A stretch of DNA of 64,000 nt from a bacterium (GCA_021809845.1 JAJZJW010000004.1:105359-169358); one strand, 5' to 3'. Shown: positions 1 through 10,133, numbered from the stretch's first letter. Made by a program: numbers and translations. Notes: generated from the sequence alone by a model not told the origin.

Positions 1-139
1 TATAAGTTGGGTCAATATCATTTTGTTTAAGCTTTTCAAGCGAAAAATTATTTATAATATAAGTTTTATTTTTTTTAGTCGCTTCAATGATTTCAATGTA
101 GTTGTAATCTATTATGACTGCCGTGAAGATTTTTGACAT
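1..139 (-). CDS. Truncated unknown protein (N-terminal 46 residues)
   Basis: An open minus-strand frame starts at ATG (139) and runs off the left edge of the window. The visible peptide begins MSKIFTAVIIDYNYIEII and continues hydrophilic and Lys/Asn-rich. A short beta-like start followed by an I-E-I/V-E motif is reminiscent of the first strand of actin-like pilus ATPases such as PilM or GspL, but too little is visible to assign a function. There is no clear Shine-Dalgarno sequence. It is transcribed in the same direction as the recJ operon, 450 bp downstream of it. Confidence 0.45.
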   Translation of the reverse strand, partial: MSKIFTAVIIDYNYIEIIEATKKNKTYIINNFSLEKLKQNDIDPTY

Positions 140-588
140 ATATAGTAGTATATTTGCAATTATTATGTTATGAAATTTAAATATGTTAGATATTATTTAT
201 TATCTAATAGCTATATTATTATCCATTCTATCTCATTTTTTTATCCTCCGATTGACTTAATTATGTGTCTTATTTTATTCCAGTCAATTAAGGGGCTAGT
301 ACACTATTCTATCTATTCCATTCTATCTATCTACCTCTGTCCAGCTATCTATCTGTCTGTCTATCTACCTGTCCATCTATCCATTCCATCTATCCATTCC
401 ATCTATCCATTCCATCTATCCATTCCATCTATCCATTCCATCTATCCATTCCATCTTATCTATCTAGCTATATTATTATTATCTAATATCAATATATTTA
501 TATATAACATATTATTTATAATCTAATATCAATCCATCTATCAGTTAATTAATTATTTGATATTTCGGTATTATATATTATTTATTAG
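140..588. other. AT-rich gap between recJ and the edge gene
   Basis: About 450 bp without a convincing gene. It contains a tandem repeat (373-456) and surrounding degenerate TATCTATC/CATTCCATC simple sequence. The open frame on the plus strand here only exists because the repeat has no stop in that frame and encodes a 13-residue periodic peptide; I regard it as non-coding. Confidence 0.7.
373..456. repeat. 13-bp tandem repeat, about 6.5 copies
   Basis: The unit CCATTCCATCTAT is repeated head to tail from 381 to about 456, with a half copy at 373-380. Copies are perfect except at the right end. It lies in a larger tract of looser CTAT/CCAT repeats (300-475). This looks like a minisatellite prone to copy-number change. 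Confidence 0.9.
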
Positions 589-2976
589 CTAACAGATAAT
601 ATCTAATATTTTAATATAATTATTAAAAAATTCAAATATTATACTTTTAACGGTGGTATTGTTAAGATTTTTAAAATCAAAATCTTCGGCTCTGAAGCAG
701 GATATATTTTTAAAAATAATAGCTTTATTCGATTTATTAATTTTGTCTCCGTAATTTATTATATCGCATGTAAAATATTCATTATTTATAATTTTTTTAA
801 AATTAAAATTTAAATTGTTATTTATTTTTAATATTTTATTTGCAGTAGAGATATTCGTATTTCCGGAATCGGTGCGGTTGACGGAATTGTATGTATTTTT
901 TATTTTTCTTGTAATAATATTATCTATTAAAGGATTTTTTATGCAAAATTTAGGCTGTTCATTTAGTACTCCGTAAGGTGCCATTAGTTTCAGCTTATTT
1001 ATAAGTTCATTGCTTATATTGTCGGCTGACAATTCTTCGTCGTAGTTAAATTTAAAGCCGGTCTTAGTGTAAGCAATACCTGATTGAAGGTTATCCCAAT
1101 TTTTTTCCCATAATTTATTCGCAGCGTCGATGAATTTATCGAATTCGCTTTTTTTAATACTCAGACCGCAAGCCAGCTTGTGTCCGCCGAATTTTATAAA
1201 AAATTTTTTAAATTGTTTTAAAATTGAATAAATATCAATATTTTCATATGACCTTGCAGAACCTATAAAAATACCTTCTTTGTAGCCGGATAGCAGTAAA
1301 ACAGGCTTCATTAAAGATTCGGCTAATTTTGACGATGCTATTCCTATAACTCCTGGATGCCATGAATCGTCGGATAAAATAATTACAGGATTTGAATAAT
1401 TTGTATCGTCCATCTGCTCAATTTTTATAATTGCACTATTAAAACATTCAGTTTCTAATTTTTTTCTTTTTTTATTCAGTTCTTCTAATTTTAAAGCCAA
1501 AGTTCTTGCTTGTTCATAATCCTGCGACATAAGTAATTCAATAGCGATATCCGGATTTCCTACCCTGCCTGATGAATTAATTTTTGGAGCTATTTTCCAT
1601 GCAATATCCGATTCAGTCACATTATCAAAGCGAAGATTGCAGATTTTTTTTAGTTCTTTTATTCCCGGTCTAGGTTCGCTATTAATTATTTTAAGCCCAT
1701 AATAGACCAGCAGTCTGTTTTCATCATACATAGGTACAATGTCGCCCACAATACCTATGCATACAATGTCTAGATAATCTTTTAAATTTGGATAAGAACT
1801 TATTAAGCCATCGTCAAAAAGTTGTTTTCTGAGTGCCATCGCGAGATTAAAGGCAATTCCCACGCCGGGTAAAAATTTAAAAGGAAATTTATCGTCTCTT
1901 TGTTTAGGGTTAAGTATTGCGCTTGCGGGAGGAATTTTATCAGGAACTTCGTGATGGTCACATATAACAACATCTATATTGTTAGAATTTGCATATTCGA
2001 CAGGTTCATAATTGGTTATACCGAGGTCAACCGTAATTATCAGCGAGACAGGTTTGCAATTTTCACTATTATTATCGACTATCAATTCATTTATGGGTTC
2101 AATGCCAAGTCCGTAACCATGCTTAATTCTGTTTGGAATTTTATATATTATATTATTGTTTGCATTTTTTATTTTTTTATTATTTATAGCAATTCTGTTG
2201 TTATTGTAGTCATTGATGCTATTGTTGCTATTATCGTTATCGTTGTTGCTATTGATGTTATTGATGACGGCATCATTGTTATCGGCATTGTCGCTATCGC
2301 TATTAGCTTTTATAATATATTTATTAATTTCCCTGAGAAAAAGAACTAAAAAAGATGTTGCTGTGATCCCGTCAACGTCGTAATCACCGAAAACACATAT
2401 TTTTTCATTGTGTACTAATGCTTTAGCTATGCGGCTTACCGCTTTATCCATATCTTTCATAAGAAACGGATTATGGAGATTTTTTAACGAAGGCTCAATA
2501 TAGTTCGATATATAATTATATATATAATTATCTAAGATTTCTGTCGGAATATCTATTGGATTTATATTAAAAGTATGCGCGCTCAAGTTCGGAGCATCGG
2601 AATTATGGGATTCTTGCGGATTATCTGAATTATCCGAATTATCTGGGTTGGAATTAATAGTTGCGACATTAGATAATATACTATTACCGCTATTAACTAT
2701 ATTGTCATTATAACGGTTGTTCGTGCTTGTTGCAGGAGCAGTTTTGCTTTCGTTTTTGCTTTTTTCGTATATTATCAGATTTAAAAATGCCGGTTCAAAA
2801 CAAAGCTGAGAAAATATTCTTTTTGAAATAATAGATTTAGTAAGATTACTTAACTGAAATTTATCTAAATTATTTTTTATTGATAAAAAAATTGCCTCGC
2901 TGTCATATCCGTACTTCTTCAAGTTAGGAAAGTCTGAGTCGTCATTTTCATTATTATTATTTATAGTATTTTTCAT
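589..2976 (-). CDS. recJ: Single-stranded-DNA-specific exonuclease RecJ
   Basis: RecJ is the 5'-3' ssDNA exonuclease of recombination and mismatch repair. The DHH-family motifs are visible: DYDVDG at residues 198-203, DHH at 340-342, NSSGRVG near 467, WHPGVIGI near 539, and the DHHA1 motif GGHKLACG at 597-604. At 795 aa it is clearly longer than the usual 550-600 aa. Two Asn/Asp/Ser-rich inserts account for this, at about residues 75-135 and 225-275, plus Asn-rich stretches near the C-terminus. The second insert sits between the first two catalytic motifs. The gene starts inside the 3' end of secF (20-bp overlap), so it is probably translationally coupled as the last gene of the queA-tgt-yajC-secDF-recJ operon. 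Confidence 0.95.
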   Translation of the reverse strand: MKNTINNNNENDDSDFPNLKKYGYDSEAIFLSIKNNLDKFQLSNLTKSIISKRIFSQLCFEPAFLNLIIYEKSKNESKTAPATSTNNRYNDNIVNSGNSILSNVATINSNPDNSDNSDNPQESHNSDAPNLSAHTFNINPIDIPTEILDNYIYNYISNYIEPSLKNLHNPFLMKDMDKAVSRIAKALVHNEKICVFGDYDVDGITATSFLVLFLREINKYIIKANSDSDNADNNDAVINNINSNNDNDNSNNSINDYNNNRIAINNKKIKNANNNIIYKIPNRIKHGYGLGIEPINELIVDNNSENCKPVSLIITVDLGITNYEPVEYANSNNIDVVICDHHEVPDKIPPASAILNPKQRDDKFPFKFLPGVGIAFNLAMALRKQLFDDGLISSYPNLKDYLDIVCIGIVGDIVPMYDENRLLVYYGLKIINSEPRPGIKELKKICNLRFDNVTESDIAWKIAPKINSSGRVGNPDIAIELLMSQDYEQARTLALKLEELNKKRKKLETECFNSAIIKIEQMDDTNYSNPVIILSDDSWHPGVIGIASSKLAESLMKPVLLLSGYKEGIFIGSARSYENIDIYSILKQFKKFFIKFGGHKLACGLSIKKSEFDKFIDAANKLWEKNWDNLQSGIAYTKTGFKFNYDEELSADNISNELINKLKLMAPYGVLNEQPKFCIKNPLIDNIITRKIKNTYNSVNRTDSGNTNISTANKILKINNNLNFNFKKIINNEYFTCDIINYGDKINKSNKAIIFKNISCFRAEDFDFKNLNNTTVKSIIFEFFNNYIKILDIIC

Positions 2977-3868
2977 TTAGTATTACCATAATAGGGCTTG
3001 CAATGAAAATAGAAGAATATGTTCCAATTATAACGCCAAAAAGGAGTGTAAAAGCAAAATCGTGCAATACCGAACCCCCAAGAAAAAACAATGATAGAAC
3101 AACCAGAATAACAGTTAACGAGGTTACGACGGTTCTGGTTAAAACTTCATTTATGCTTTTATTTACTAAATGTTTTAAATTTATAGGTTGTTTTTGCTCG
3201 CTTTCAAGCTTAAGGTTTTCTCTTATTCTATCGAAAACAACGACTTTATCCGTTAAAGAGTACCCCGCAACAGTTAAAATAGCAGTTATTACAAGAAGAG
3301 TGATTTCTTTATCGAATATAAATATAACTCCAAGAAGGGCAAGTATATCATGAACAAGCCCGATTGCAGCCGCCGCTCCGAATCTGAATTCAAATCTCCA
3401 AGTTATATATATAATAATACTTATTATCGCTATAATTATAGCGATAATAGCATCTTTTGTCATGCTGCTGCCGACGGACGGACCGACCATTTCATCGCTT
3501 ATTACCTTGAAAGAGTTGCCGATGGAAGACTTTTTTACTAAAGATTTTAATTTATTTGCATATTTGGTAATATTATTGCCGATTAATTTTGTTTTAATAA
3601 TACATTCATTCTTTCCTTTAAATTTTATAATTTTTATGTCTTTAAATCCGCCTGATGTTAATGATTTTCTGACTAACGGAATGTTTGGCTTATGTTTAAA
3701 AAGAAGCTGCATTGTTAAGCCGCCGGTAAAATCTATGCCTATATTGGCAGTGCCAAGAAGCATCATAATGACTTCTATTATTCCGAGAACAACAAGTACG
3801 GAGGATATTGCAAAAGAAATTTTCTTTTTTCCAAGAAAATCAAAATGCGTATTTCTTATAAATTCCAC
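2957..3868 (-). CDS. secF: Protein-export membrane protein SecF
   Basis: SecF pairs with SecD in the proton-driven accessory complex of the Sec translocon. The 303-aa protein has an N-terminal membrane helix and the periplasmic signature IDFTGG. It then has a C-terminal five-helix block containing GYSLTDKVVVFDRIREN, the conserved SecD/SecF transmembrane motif. It lies 13 bp after secD and overlaps recJ by 20 bp. Length and motifs are normal for the family. Confidence 0.95.
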   Translation of the reverse strand: MEFIRNTHFDFLGKKKISFAISSVLVVLGIIEVIMMLLGTANIGIDFTGGLTMQLLFKHKPNIPLVRKSLTSGGFKDIKIIKFKGKNECIIKTKLIGNNITKYANKLKSLVKKSSIGNSFKVISDEMVGPSVGSSMTKDAIIAIIIAIISIIIYITWRFEFRFGAAAAIGLVHDILALLGVIFIFDKEITLLVITAILTVAGYSLTDKVVVFDRIRENLKLESEQKQPINLKHLVNKSINEVLTRTVVTSLTVILVVLSLFFLGGSVLHDFAFTLLFGVIIGTYSSIFIASPIMVILNEKYYK

Positions 3869-3881
3869 TTTTATCGGCTCC

Positions 3882-5447
3882 TTATATGCTTAATTTTTCA
3901 AGTTTTTTCTTATTTGCTACAATATCAAAAATAACCTTTGTCCCTACAAGAGAAGTAAAAAGATTGATAATAATACCCAATGAAAGAGTAATCGCAAAAC
4001 CTTTAACCGGACCTGAACCGAAATAAAATAAAACGGCAGCTGTTATTAAAGCTGTAACATGCGAATCAAGTATAGTAAAGAACGCTTTATTATAGCCGTT
4101 TTCTATTGCAATAGGAATTGGTTTGTTTTCTCTGAGCTCTTCCCTTATCCTTTCAAATATAAGAACGTTTGCATCAACAGCCATACCTATGGTGAGAATT
4201 ATACCGGCAATACCGGGCAAGGTAAGCGTTGCGCCGAAAAGAGACAGTACTGCCATAAGAAAAAGAATATTTTCTATCAAAGCAAAATCTGCAATAAGCC
4301 CCGATAATTTGTAATAAAATATCATAAACCCTATAACAAGAATCAGCCCGACTACTGCTGCTACAATACCGTCATGTATAGAATCAGCGCCAAGCGTAGG
4401 TCCTATTGTCACATCCTGCATTATTTTTACCGGAGCCGGCAGAGCGCCGGAACGCAGAGCTATAGCAAGGTCATTTGCTTTTGCCATAGTAAAATTGCCT
4501 GAAATTGTAGCGCTTCCCCCTGTAATAGGTTCTTCTATGACAGGAGCGGAATTTACGTTATGGTCTAGGATGATAGCAAGTCTTTGTCCTGTATATTTTG
4601 TAGTGACGGCTGCAAATTCCTTTGTTCCTTTGGAATTAAATGAAATGGCGACTATCGGCTGATTATACTGATTTATTTGGACAGTGGCGCTTGAAATATT
4701 GGCTCCGCTCATTAAAACGGTTTTATTAATAAGATAAGGTATTTTTGTAGTTTTATGCGTATATTTATTGTAAGTAGTATGGTATAAAATTTCATCGCCC
4801 GGAGGTATATTGCCCGATAGCGCTTTTTTTAAGCTGCTTTTATCATCTACCAGCTGGAAGGTTAATCTAGCAGTTTTGCCTATTAGACTGACTGCCTGTT
4901 TTACATTCTTCACACCGGGAAGTTCAAGGACTATGGTATTTTTACCCTGTCTTGCGATGTTAGGATTTACTAAACCGAACTGGTCTATTCTGTTGCGCAT
5001 TACCTCTAAAGCGCCGCTGACCGCTTCTTTTTTAAACAAGACTACGGACGATTTTTTAAATATTATTTTATCTCCTACAAGTTTTAAAGAAGGATGGCGT
5101 TCGGAAATAAATTTCATTAAAACCGGTTTGTTTTTTAGCAGTTTTCCTTTAACTGACAAGAACTTTTTATTGTATGCAAGGTTGTTTTTATTATATCCTT
5201 TCGAGACGGTAAAAGCTGTAATATCTGAATAATCTTTGTATAACTTTTCATTAATAGCTTTGTTAGTCTGAACTTTTTCAACAAGATAAAGACCGCCCTG
5301 AAGATCTAATCCAAGATGCATTTCTGCGTTTCCGATGGTAGCTTTCCACCATGAAGGCGCATTAGGATAAATTGACGGAACTATTGAAAATAAAGATACG
5401 ATAATTAAAACGATTATAAGAATTACTCTTGTTTTGACAGGTTTCAT
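3882..5447 (-). CDS. secD: Protein-export membrane protein SecD
   Basis: SecD is the larger subunit of the SecDF accessory complex that pulls proteins out on the periplasmic side. The 521-aa protein starts with a membrane helix followed by LGLDLQGG, the canonical first periplasmic motif. A large periplasmic region follows, including NRIDQFG and the SGNFT/ALRSGALPAP segment. The C-terminal membrane block carries GMAVDANVLIFERIREE. Its 5' neighbour is yajC, which forms the known YajC-SecD-SecF complex. No anomalies seen. Confidence 0.96.
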   Translation of the reverse strand: MKPVKTRVILIIVLIIVSLFSIVPSIYPNAPSWWKATIGNAEMHLGLDLQGGLYLVEKVQTNKAINEKLYKDYSDITAFTVSKGYNKNNLAYNKKFLSVKGKLLKNKPVLMKFISERHPSLKLVGDKIIFKKSSVVLFKKEAVSGALEVMRNRIDQFGLVNPNIARQGKNTIVLELPGVKNVKQAVSLIGKTARLTFQLVDDKSSLKKALSGNIPPGDEILYHTTYNKYTHKTTKIPYLINKTVLMSGANISSATVQINQYNQPIVAISFNSKGTKEFAAVTTKYTGQRLAIILDHNVNSAPVIEEPITGGSATISGNFTMAKANDLAIALRSGALPAPVKIMQDVTIGPTLGADSIHDGIVAAVVGLILVIGFMIFYYKLSGLIADFALIENILFLMAVLSLFGATLTLPGIAGIILTIGMAVDANVLIFERIREELRENKPIPIAIENGYNKAFFTILDSHVTALITAAVLFYFGSGPVKGFAITLSLGIIINLFTSLVGTKVIFDIVANKKKLEKLSI

Positions 5448-5530
5448 AATATTGAAAAATGACCCTCTTTAATATTTAGTATTGATTTCAGTTTTTATCT
5501 GTCAAATTAAATTTACAGAAAAAAATATGT

Positions 5531-5872
5531 TTAAGAAACCTTGGTCGCTACAGTGTTTTTTGCAACTTTAATTTTGACATCTTTTGCTATTTCAAGTGTA
5601 AATACCTGGTCTGCAATTCCGGCAACGACTCCGTAAATACCGCCGTTAGTTATCACTTGGTCACCTATTTTTAAAGAATCAATCATTCTTTTATGGTCTT
5701 TTGTTCTTTTTTGTTGTGGTAATATTACAAGAAGATAGAATATAACCACTATCGCGATAAGTGGAGCAATACTCCAGATTTCCGACTGGAGAGAACTTCC
5801 TCCGGCGGCTGTTCCTGCGGCGTAGGCATTTGTGGGATAAAATAGATTTAATACATCAGATAGAATTTTCAT
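5531..5872 (-). CDS. yajC: Preprotein translocase subunit YajC
   Basis: A small 113-aa single-span membrane protein. The helix at about residues 33-52 (IAPLIAIVVIFYLLV) is followed by the family signature LPQQKRTKDH and the cytoplasmic IGDQVITNGGIYGVV segment. The roughly 30-residue Ala/Gly-rich stretch before the helix is somewhat long for YajC. It sits 83 bp upstream of secD in the same operon and is expected to associate with SecDF at the inner membrane. Confidence 0.93.
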   Translation of the reverse strand: MKILSDVLNLFYPTNAYAAGTAAGGSSLQSEIWSIAPLIAIVVIFYLLVILPQQKRTKDHKRMIDSLKIGDQVITNGGIYGVVAGIADQVFTLEIAKDVKIKVAKNTVATKVS

Positions 5873-6175
5873 TTTCTTTTACCTTTTTATTTATCGATTA
5901 GATTAAATTAATATAATTTATTATATTTAGATTTATTATTCTATTCAAATTTTTAATTAAAGTAAAGAGTAAATCTAAAAAATAAAAGAAATTGGAAATT
6001 AGGAACAAGAAATCAAAGAAACTAGAAAAGAAACTAGGGGACAGACACCTAGAAACTAGGGAAAACCAAGAAACTAGGGACAGACACCATTTTAAGTGCA
6101 GCATTTTAAGAAATTATAACCGAAATATTTATTACAGAAATACCGGTTAAATAATTTTTTCGTTATTGTTATTTA
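5873..6175. repeat. yajC-tgt gap with two copies of a GGGACAGACACC motif
   Basis: The gap has no credible gene. CTAGGGGACAGACACC at 6034-6049 and CTAGGGACAGACACC at 6074-6088 are direct repeats, with further degenerate GAAACTAG units between and before them. The same core recurs near 27270-27420, 33080-33170, 41390-41560 and 48120-48150, always in intergenic DNA. Motifs of this type are, from memory, common near REP-associated Y1 transposases; none is in the window. Confidence 0.7.
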
Positions 6176-7312
6176 TTATAAAGAGGCATTTTCCGGCGGT
6201 ATAGCTACTATTTGTCGTCTTTTTTCTAAAAAATCATTTTTATAGTTTGTGAAGCTGCCGTCATTTATAGAGCGTCTGATATTTAATATCATATTTTGAT
6301 AAAAATGAAGATTATGTATAGTCATGAGTCTCTGTGAAAATATTTCTTTGCTCATAAAAGCATGTCTTAAATAAGCTCTGGAAAAATTTAAACAGGCGTA
6401 ACATCCGCATTCATCATCTATAGGCTGTTTTTCAAATTTATGGACTGAGTTCTTAATATTTAAATTACCTTTAGATGTGAATACAAAGCCGGTTCTTGCG
6501 TTTCTTGAAGGTAAAACACAGTCAAACATATCAACGCCAAGGTTTACGGCGGTTATAATATCTTCAGGGGTACCGACTCCCATAAGGTATCTTGGTTTAT
6601 TTTCAGGCAGTTTAGAAACTGAAATACCAAGCATATTATGCATTGTTCCTTTATCTTCTCCTACTGCAAGTCCGCCTATGGCATATCCGTCGGCATTCAG
6701 TTCAGATAAATATATTGCAGATTTTTCTCTCAAATCATCAAAGAAATTGCCCTGTGATATTAAAAAAATTAAATTTTTTTCTTCTTTATTTTTTGCGTTA
6801 ATTGAACGTTCAGCCCATTTCAAAGTTATATCGAGGTCTTTTTCGGCTATTTTTTTTGATACCCCCGGACCGGAGAAAACATCTAAAGGCATTATTATAT
6901 CTGAATCAAAAGTTTCCTGCAGTTTAACAACTCTTTCAGGAGTAAAAACGTGGACTGAGCCGTCAATGTGGGACATAAACTCTGCGCCGCTGTCGGTAAT
7001 CTTTGCAAATTTGGATAGACTGAATATTTGAAAGCCACCTGAATCCGTCAGTATTGCGCCTTTATAATTTGTAAAATTTCTAAGAGAGCCGAATTTTTCA
7101 ATAACTTCCATACCCGGGCGCAAAAAAAGATGGTAGGTGTTTGAAAGCATTATTTTAAAACCTTCATTGTAAAGTTCTAATGGAGAGACAGATTTTACCG
7201 TCCCTAAAGTTCCGACCGGCATGAAAACCGGCGTATCTATTGTTTCATTTTTTGTGCGAAGCTTGCCTGTTCTGGCATTGCTTAAAGGGTCTTTTTTTAG
7301 AATCTCAAACAT
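6176..7312 (-). CDS. tgt: tRNA-guanine transglycosylase
   Basis: Tgt exchanges guanine at position 34 of tRNAs with GUN anticodons for a queuosine precursor. The 378-aa sequence has the substrate-binding DSGGFQ at 90-94 and the GVDMFDC/PSRNARTG block holding the catalytic Asp near 264. A zinc site includes Cys302, Cys304, Cys307 and a His near 333. Length is typical for bacterial Tgt. QueA, the next enzyme of the pathway, is encoded just upstream on the same strand, so the two likely form one transcription unit. Confidence 0.96.
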   Translation of the reverse strand: MFEILKKDPLSNARTGKLRTKNETIDTPVFMPVGTLGTVKSVSPLELYNEGFKIMLSNTYHLFLRPGMEVIEKFGSLRNFTNYKGAILTDSGGFQIFSLSKFAKITDSGAEFMSHIDGSVHVFTPERVVKLQETFDSDIIMPLDVFSGPGVSKKIAEKDLDITLKWAERSINAKNKEEKNLIFLISQGNFFDDLREKSAIYLSELNADGYAIGGLAVGEDKGTMHNMLGISVSKLPENKPRYLMGVGTPEDIITAVNLGVDMFDCVLPSRNARTGFVFTSKGNLNIKNSVHKFEKQPIDDECGCYACLNFSRAYLRHAFMSKEIFSQRLMTIHNLHFYQNMILNIRRSINDGSFTNYKNDFLEKRRQIVAIPPENASL

Positions 7313-7531
7313 AATAATAAATTAATAAATAATGGGTAGATGAATAAACAAATAATATAGATAATTAAATAGATATTTAGATAAATACTTAGCTTAGCTC
7401 AGTTAGATAGATGAAAAAATAAAATAAATAGTCAATTGTATAAATTTAATTTTTTATTATAGTTATTTTTATATTATAATATCGTACATAATGTATTTTA
7501 TATTATATGTTATGCATTACAAGATTATATA

Positions 7532-8797
7532 TTATACATTATATAAAAACATTGCATCGCCGTAACTAAAGAATTTATAGTCGTTATTTATTGCTTCTTC
7601 ATATAATATTTTCATTTTATCCAAGCCTATTAATGCGCTAAGCATAATAAAAAGGGAAGATTTAGGCTGATGAAAATTAGTTATTAAATTCTTAGTTATT
7701 TTAAATTTATAGCCGGGATATATATATAATGAGGTAATCGCATCGCTTTCTGGGCGAACCGTACCGTCATCGTTGGTTGATGATTCTAAGCATCTTACAG
7801 AGGACGTTCCTGTAGCTATTAACTTGTTTCCGTTTTTGAGTGCATTATTAATTGTGCTTGCTGTTTTTTCCGATATTTTATACCTTTCTTCATGCATATT
7901 ATGATTTTCAATATTTTTTTCACGCACAGGCGCAAATGTTCCCAATCCTATATTCAATGAAATATCTGTAAAAATGCCGCCCTTATTTTTTATTTTATTA
8001 ATAAGATTTTCTGTAAAATGAAGTCCGGCAGTGGGTGCTGCAACTGAAAAACCGGAGTCTTTCTTTGCATATATCGTTTGATAATAAACTTCATCGTTTT
8101 TATCGGTTTGTCTTTTAATATATGGTGGCAGCGGAACAGCGGCGCAGTTATCAAATATAAAATTGTAATCGTTCTCATTGTGAATTGTTATTTCCCATGT
8201 ACCTTCCCCAAGGTAATTTGAAGCGGTAATAAAAAAATTATTATATTGATTATTGTTATCGTTACCGCCGCATGGAGCAGGATTATTAGCGGCATTGTTG
8301 TTACCGATATCCGCACATGCCGCATGAGCGTAATTATCGTCATTATAATGAGCGTAATAATTATGTTCATTTCTTTTATTTTTATTTTCTTTAAAATCGA
8401 AATATTCTGCGGCGGGTGGGTTGTCATCAGCACCGTTTTTTCCGCTGTCTGAAGGCGAAACTATGATCCTTTCATTTTTTTTTATTTTTTTATGAGTTTT
8501 AAGCAAACATCTTAAGTTAAGAGGAAAAGCAATTTTGTTTGGAAAATCCAGTATAAAAATCTCAACCTTTCCGCCTGTTTCCCTTTTGCCGAATATGCGT
8601 GCTTTTTTAACATAAGAGCTGTTAACGGTTATTACATCGCCTGGTTCAATATAATCAATAATGTCGTAGAATTTTTTATGCTCTATTGTAAATTTTTTTA
8701 TGTTAACGGCAAGAAGCTTTGATTCGTCCCTGTTTTTAAGGGGATATTTTGCAATAAGTTTTTCATCAAAAAAGTAATTAAAATCTTCTATATTCAT
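7532..8797 (-). CDS. queA: S-adenosylmethionine:tRNA ribosyltransferase-isomerase QueA
   Basis: QueA transfers the ribosyl moiety of SAM to preQ1 in tRNA, making epoxyqueuosine. Family segments are clear: the N-terminal FDEKLIAKYPL and RDESKLL, the central SVAAPTAGLHFT, the TGTSSVRCLES block and the C-terminal NFHQPKSSLFIMLSA. The protein is 421 aa against about 340-350 aa usually. An Asn/Ala/Gly-rich insert at about residues 110-180 accounts for the excess. It opens the minus-strand operon. The 219-bp gap to tgt shows no terminator. Confidence 0.95.
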   Translation of the reverse strand: MNIEDFNYFFDEKLIAKYPLKNRDESKLLAVNIKKFTIEHKKFYDIIDYIEPGDVITVNSSYVKKARIFGKRETGGKVEIFILDFPNKIAFPLNLRCLLKTHKKIKKNERIIVSPSDSGKNGADDNPPAAEYFDFKENKNKRNEHNYYAHYNDDNYAHAACADIGNNNAANNPAPCGGNDNNNQYNNFFITASNYLGEGTWEITIHNENDYNFIFDNCAAVPLPPYIKRQTDKNDEVYYQTIYAKKDSGFSVAAPTAGLHFTENLINKIKNKGGIFTDISLNIGLGTFAPVREKNIENHNMHEERYKISEKTASTINNALKNGNKLIATGTSSVRCLESSTNDDGTVRPESDAITSLYIYPGYKFKITKNLITNFHQPKSSLFIMLSALIGLDKMKILYEEAINNDYKFFSYGDAMFLYNV

Positions 8798-9350
8798 ATA
8801 TTTTTGGTTATTTTAAGTTACATTTAATTTTAATTTTGTATAACACTGTTTGCATAATAAATATACAAAAATTAAAATAATAAATTAAATAGTATCTGCA
8901 AAGAAACACTAAAAAACATTCAAGAAACAGTTACAAAACAATTCAAAAATAGTTAAGAAGAAACAGTTATGCAAAGTTAAAAAATCCTTAAGAAATATTA
9001 AAAAATATTAAGAAATAACAGTTAAGAAACATTTAAATCTTGAGTTTTTTCTTATATTGTATCATAATAATTGTATCATAATAATCGTAAATATATAAAA
9101 ATAATTGCTATATAATAAAATTATTTTAAAAATATTTAAAAATAAAAATAAATAATAATATCTTCAAAAATCAATAAAATCAATAAAATAAATAATAATA
9201 TCTTCAAAAATCAATAAAACCAATAAAATAAATAATAATATCTTCAAAAATCAATAAAATCAATAAAATGAATAAAATAAAAACTGATAACAATGCATGG
9301 TAATAAACGATTAATGACACAACAAATATAACCGACGAATTATAAAATAA
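8798..9350. other. Divergent promoter region between queA and tmk
   Basis: This 553-bp AT-rich gap separates the minus-strand queA operon from the plus-strand tmk operon, so both promoters should lie here. Many TATAAT-like hexamers exist but none pairs convincingly with a -35 box. Degenerate AAGAAACAGTTA/AAGAAATATTA repeats occupy 8900-9040, and a clean 40-bp tandem repeat occupies 9151-9270. Confidence 0.6.
9151..9270. repeat. 40-bp tandem repeat, three copies
   Basis: The word TCTTCAAAAATCAATAAAA recurs at 9161, 9201 and 9241, giving an exact 40-bp period over three copies with only one or two mismatches. It lies immediately upstream of tmk. The near identity of the copies suggests recent expansion. 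Confidence 0.9.
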
Positions 9351-10133
9351 ATGATGAATAATGATAATAATCTATTTATAACCTTAGAAGGGATAGACGG
9401 CTGCGGGAAAACAACGGCGGGGTACGAAATAAAAAGCAGACTTGAGAAGCGCGGCATTAGTGTTTTCTACACTATGGAACCGACAGACGACCCCCTGGGT
9501 ATGTTTATTAAAAAATATATTTTAGGGAACAGCGAAAAAGTCAATGACAATTATAATTATAAAGATAACAAAATTGAAGCTCCAGATGTAGATGCAGCTA
9601 AAGTTCAAGATGATAATGATAAAAAAAATAATCTGCTCCATGAATATATTAATAATTTAGATGAAATTTCTTACAAATTAATTTGTTTATTCTTATTTTC
9701 ATCCGATAGGGCGGCTCATTTAAGCTCTATTAAAAATAAAATTAAAGATTATGACATTGTTATATGTGACAGATTTACAGATTCTACATTTGCCTATCAA
9801 AGTTTTGATAAAATAGCGGATAAAGCTAAAATAGACAAAGCTAAAGAATTTATTCTGAAAGTAAACGATTTTATTCTTGATATTAATGATATTAAAATAG
9901 ATAAAACTTATCTGCTTGATATAGACCCTAAAATAGCCGGTGAAAGAATATCGAAAAAAGATGCCAAGAGTTTGTTTGATATTCAATCTATTGATGTTTT
10001 TTCAAAAATCAGAGAAAACTATATATACCTTTATGAAAGATATAAGAATAGAATAGAGTTAATAAACGCTTCTCAAACTACTGATAAAATAGTATCAGAA
10101 ATTTTATCGAATATAGATTCTTTATTGTTATGA
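9351..10133 (+). CDS. tmk: Thymidylate kinase
   Basis: Tmk phosphorylates dTMP to dTDP. The P-loop GIDGCGKTT is at residues 14-22, the DR motif with substrate contacts is CDRFTDSTFAYQ, and the DIDPKIAGERI segment near the lid is present. At 260 aa it exceeds the usual 205-215 aa because of an Asn/Asp/Lys-rich insert around residues 60-100. The start is one of two adjacent ATGs; neither has a strong ribosome-binding site. The stop overlaps the start of holB by 4 bp (ATGA), indicating coupling. Confidence 0.94.
   Translation: MMNNDNNLFITLEGIDGCGKTTAGYEIKSRLEKRGISVFYTMEPTDDPLGMFIKKYILGNSEKVNDNYNYKDNKIEAPDVDAAKVQDDNDKKNNLLHEYINNLDEISYKLICLFLFSSDRAAHLSSIKNKIKDYDIVICDRFTDSTFAYQSFDKIADKAKIDKAKEFILKVNDFILDINDIKIDKTYLLDIDPKIAGERISKKDAKSLFDIQSIDVFSKIRENYIYLYERYKNRIELINASQTTDKIVSEILSNIDSLLL

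Noticed and set aside
170..526. 118-codon plus-strand ORF with Ser/Ile/His/Pro periodic sequence
   Set aside because: It is the translation of a 13-bp tandem repeat and has no ribosome-binding site, no domain and no conserved composition.
5898..6104. Minus-strand hydrophobic ORF between yajC and tgt
   Set aside because: It is built from the AAACTAGGG/GACAGACACC repeats and lacks a start signal.
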